Shown in pieces: positions 62,110 to 64,000 of a stretch of DNA of 64,000 nucleotides. Origin of the DNA: Sulfurospirillum_A sp029027265 (GTDB lineage: Bacteria; Campylobacterota; Campylobacteria; Campylobacterales; Sulfurospirillaceae); contig CP093061.1 of NCBI GenBank assembly GCA_029027265.1, forward strand, positions 806,001-870,000. Reading direction: 5' to 3'. The notes beneath the pieces were generated by a model. The model ran no database searches. It was given only the letters and a program-made list of their open reading frames with translations, and was not told the DNA's origin. The number at the start of each line of letters is the position of its first letter. The first letter of the stretch is position 1. Position numbers and translations under genes: made by a program.

Positions 62110-63690
62110 ATGAAGAAAATAATAGTATGTGATGCAATACATGAAAAAGGTTTTGACCTTTTAAGAAAAGAAGAAGGCATAGAAATCATAGATGCTGTTA
62201 AAGTTCCTAAAGATAAACTTTTAGAGATTATTGGAACAGCAGATGTTGCTATAACAAGAAGCTCAACAGAAGTTGATGAAAAATTTTTAAATGCTGCAAA
62301 AAATCTAAAAGCTATTGTGAGAGCTGGTGTTGGTGTTGATAACGTTGACCAAGAGGGATGTAGTAGACGTGGAATAATAGCTATGAATATTCCAACAGCA
62401 AACACTATAGCAGCAGTTGAACTTACTATGGCTCACCTTTTAGGGACTGCAAGAAGCTTTCCAAATGCGAATAATCATCTTAAAATTGATAGAGTATGGA
62501 AAAGAGAAAAGTGGTATGGAGTTGAGCTTAGTGGAAAGAAATTAGGAGTTATTGGTTTTGGAAATATTGGAAGTCGTGTTGCTATTCGAGCAAAAAGTTT
62601 CGATATGGAAATAATAGCATATGACCCATATATTACATCTTCTAAAGCAACAGATTTGGATATGGAGTATACTACTAGTTTTGAAGATATTTTAGCTTGT
62701 GATTTTATAACAATTCATACTCCAAAAAATAAAGAGACTACAGATATAATTGGGACAGATGAAATAAGGAAAATGAAAGATGGTGTTAGGCTTGTAAATT
62801 GTGCTCGTGGTGGGCTTTATAATGAAAAAGCACTCTATGATGGTATAAAAAGTGGTAAAATTGCTTATGCTGGAATTGATGTTTTCTCTTATGAACCTGC
62901 AACTGATCACTTCTTGCTTGACCTTGAAAATATTTGTGTAACTCCTCATCTTGGAGCAAATACAAGAGAATCTCAAGAAAAAATTGCAATACAAGCAGCT
63001 GAGAATGCTATAAGTGCAGCACGTGGTGTGAGTTATCCACATGCTCTAAATCTTCCTATAAAAGCAGAAGATTTACCACCATTTGTGGAGCCTTACTTAG
63101 AATTAGTTCAAAAAATGGGATTTTTATGTGCTCAAATCAATAAAGCATCTATTAAATCAGTGAGAATTGAAGCAGAAGGTGAAATTGGTGAACATGTAAA
63201 ATCATTATTAACATTTGCGTTAGTTGGTTCACTTAAAGAGTCAATGGGTGATAAGATAAATTATGTAAATGCAGAGTTTGTAGCGCAGGAGAAGGCAATA
63301 GAAATGAAGCATGAAGCACTTAATAATGCAGGTGGTTATAAAAATAAAATTACTGTTAGACTTACAACCCAAAAAGGTGTTACGGCCGTAAGTGGCACAG
63401 TTTTTGGTGAAGATGAACAGAGAATCGTTGGCATCAATGGTTTTAAATTTGATTTTAAACCTAAAGGAAAGATGATAATTTTTAAGAACTCTGATGTTCC
63501 TGGTGTTATTGCTGATATATCTTCAATGCTTTCAAGCGAAGGTGTTAATATAGCCGATTTTAGACTTGGACGTGATGAACATGGTTTAGCTATGGCTGTT
63601 ATTTTGGTTGATGAAAACATAGATAAAAAATTAATTCTTAAACTAAATGAATTGGAAACTTGTATTTGGGCAGAGTACGCTGTTATCTAA
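62110..63690 (+). CDS. serA: D-3-phosphoglycerate dehydrogenase
   Basis: A 526-residue first enzyme of serine synthesis, of the long SerA type. NAD-binding GVIGFGNIGSRVA, catalytic NCARGGLYNEKAL with Arg, and CVTPHLGANTRESQE with His are all intact. An intervening ASB-type domain precedes the C-terminal ACT domain (SDVPGVIADISSMLSSEGV), which usually binds serine for feedback control. Start at ATG 62110 behind AAAAGGA. It ends in a terminator. Confidence 0.96.
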   Translation: MKKIIVCDAIHEKGFDLLRKEEGIEIIDAVKVPKDKLLEIIGTADVAITRSSTEVDEKFLNAAKNLKAIVRAGVGVDNVDQEGCSRRGIIAMNIPTANTIAAVELTMAHLLGTARSFPNANNHLKIDRVWKREKWYGVELSGKKLGVIGFGNIGSRVAIRAKSFDMEIIAYDPYITSSKATDLDMEYTTSFEDILACDFITIHTPKNKETTDIIGTDEIRKMKDGVRLVNCARGGLYNEKALYDGIKSGKIAYAGIDVFSYEPATDHFLLDLENICVTPHLGANTRESQEKIAIQAAENAISAARGVSYPHALNLPIKAEDLPPFVEPYLELVQKMGFLCAQINKASIKSVRIEAEGEIGEHVKSLLTFALVGSLKESMGDKINYVNAEFVAQEKAIEMKHEALNNAGGYKNKITVRLTTQKGVTAVSGTVFGEDEQRIVGINGFKFDFKPKGKMIIFKNSDVPGVIADISSMLSSEGVNIADFRLGRDEHGLAMAVILVDENIDKKLILKLNELETCIWAEYAVI

Positions 63691-63700
63691 TTTTATACTA

Positions 63701-63724
63701 AAAGAGGGGTATTTACCCTTCTTT
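63701..63724 (+). terminator. Terminator after serA
   Basis: Arms 63701-63711 and 63714-63724 around gggta/taccc with one G-T pair, small loop, then tactt. Ten bases after the serA stop. Confidence 0.6.
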
Positions 63725-63918
63725 ACTTCTATTAAATAATCAAAATAAAATTAACACTATATAGTCATATGCTTATACATTGTACAAACTTTAGAAGGAA
63801 TTGTATTCTTTTACAAATGGGTAGATTATTTGTTATTTATATAATAATGACAGTATTAATTTTAAAATAGACTTATATTAGTTATAATATAAGTCTATTT
63901 ATACCAACGGAGAAGATA

Positions 63919-64000
63919 ATGAAAGTATTATTATGGCTAAGCTTATTAGTTGTGTCTATTTTTGCCTCAACTACAGCTTATGTGGAGTTAAGCTTAGATA
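63919..64000 (+). CDS. Start of an exported protein, cut by the window edge
   Basis: ATG 63919 behind GGAG at good spacing. The first 27 residues read as a signal peptide (VLLWLSLLVVSIFASTTA) followed by YVELSLD. Nothing more can be said. Confidence 0.65.
   Translation, partial: MKVLLWLSLLVVSIFASTTAYVELSLD

Overview
The window is AT-rich bacterial chromosome, almost certainly from Campylobacterota (epsilonproteobacteria) and probably from a Sulfurimonas-like lineage. The support is gene content and order. lptD, a phosphoribosyltransferase, pnp and atpE at the left, and HIT, pheS, pheT, aroA, ispH, rpsA and serA at the right, follow orders I recall from Helicobacter and Campylobacter. The atpE / sodium symporter / oadA / pckA / argH set is likewise found together in Campylobacter. 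Histidine kinases with an AHQW H-box and many c-type cytochromes fit the same group. Genus is inference.

Region 1 (1-5410) is backbone: the end of lptD, a phosphoribosyltransferase, pnp and atpE.

Region 2 (5461-27170) is a 21.7 kb island inserted exactly in the anticodon loop of a tRNA-Leu(GAG) gene. The host gene is cut in two: the 5' half is at 5424-5460 and the 3' half is at 27171-27225, 21.7 kb away. The island carries a complete, different tRNA-Leu(GAG) 22 bp inside its left end. It also has an integrase, integrase-arm-like direct repeats at both ends, a second short tyrosine recombinase, a plasmid-type Rep gene preceded by six tandem 21-bp iterons, and two HU-like proteins. This makes it look like an integrated plasmid. 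Its cargo is a four-gene LlaJI-type restriction-modification system, a two-gene unit of unknown function (NdpA-like protein plus membrane/coiled-coil protein), a D12-class adenine methyltransferase with eroded flanks, a possible papain/transglutaminase-fold protein, and a gene broken by an IS5-family (ISL2-like) element. I see no relaxase or type IV secretion genes.

Region 3 (27226-46000) is respiratory and transport backbone. It has two paralogous TRAP solute receptors, one with its DctQ and DctM; a sodium symporter; a dodecaheme cytochrome c operon with two thioredoxin-like proteins and a two-component system; a divergent thioredoxin / monoheme cytochrome / two-component operon; and a D-lactate dehydrogenase-like flavo-iron-sulfur gene split by what looks like a one-base frameshift.

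Region 4 (46100-54150) holds oadG, oadA and oadB (Na+ oxaloacetate decarboxylase), pckA, argH, a HIT protein and a pentaheme cytochrome. Regions 3 and 4 together could form a route from organic acid uptake through pyruvate and oxaloacetate to PEP. Region 5 (54261-64000) is housekeeping: pheS, pheT, aroA, ispH, rpsA, a small anchored protein, serA and the start of one more exported protein.
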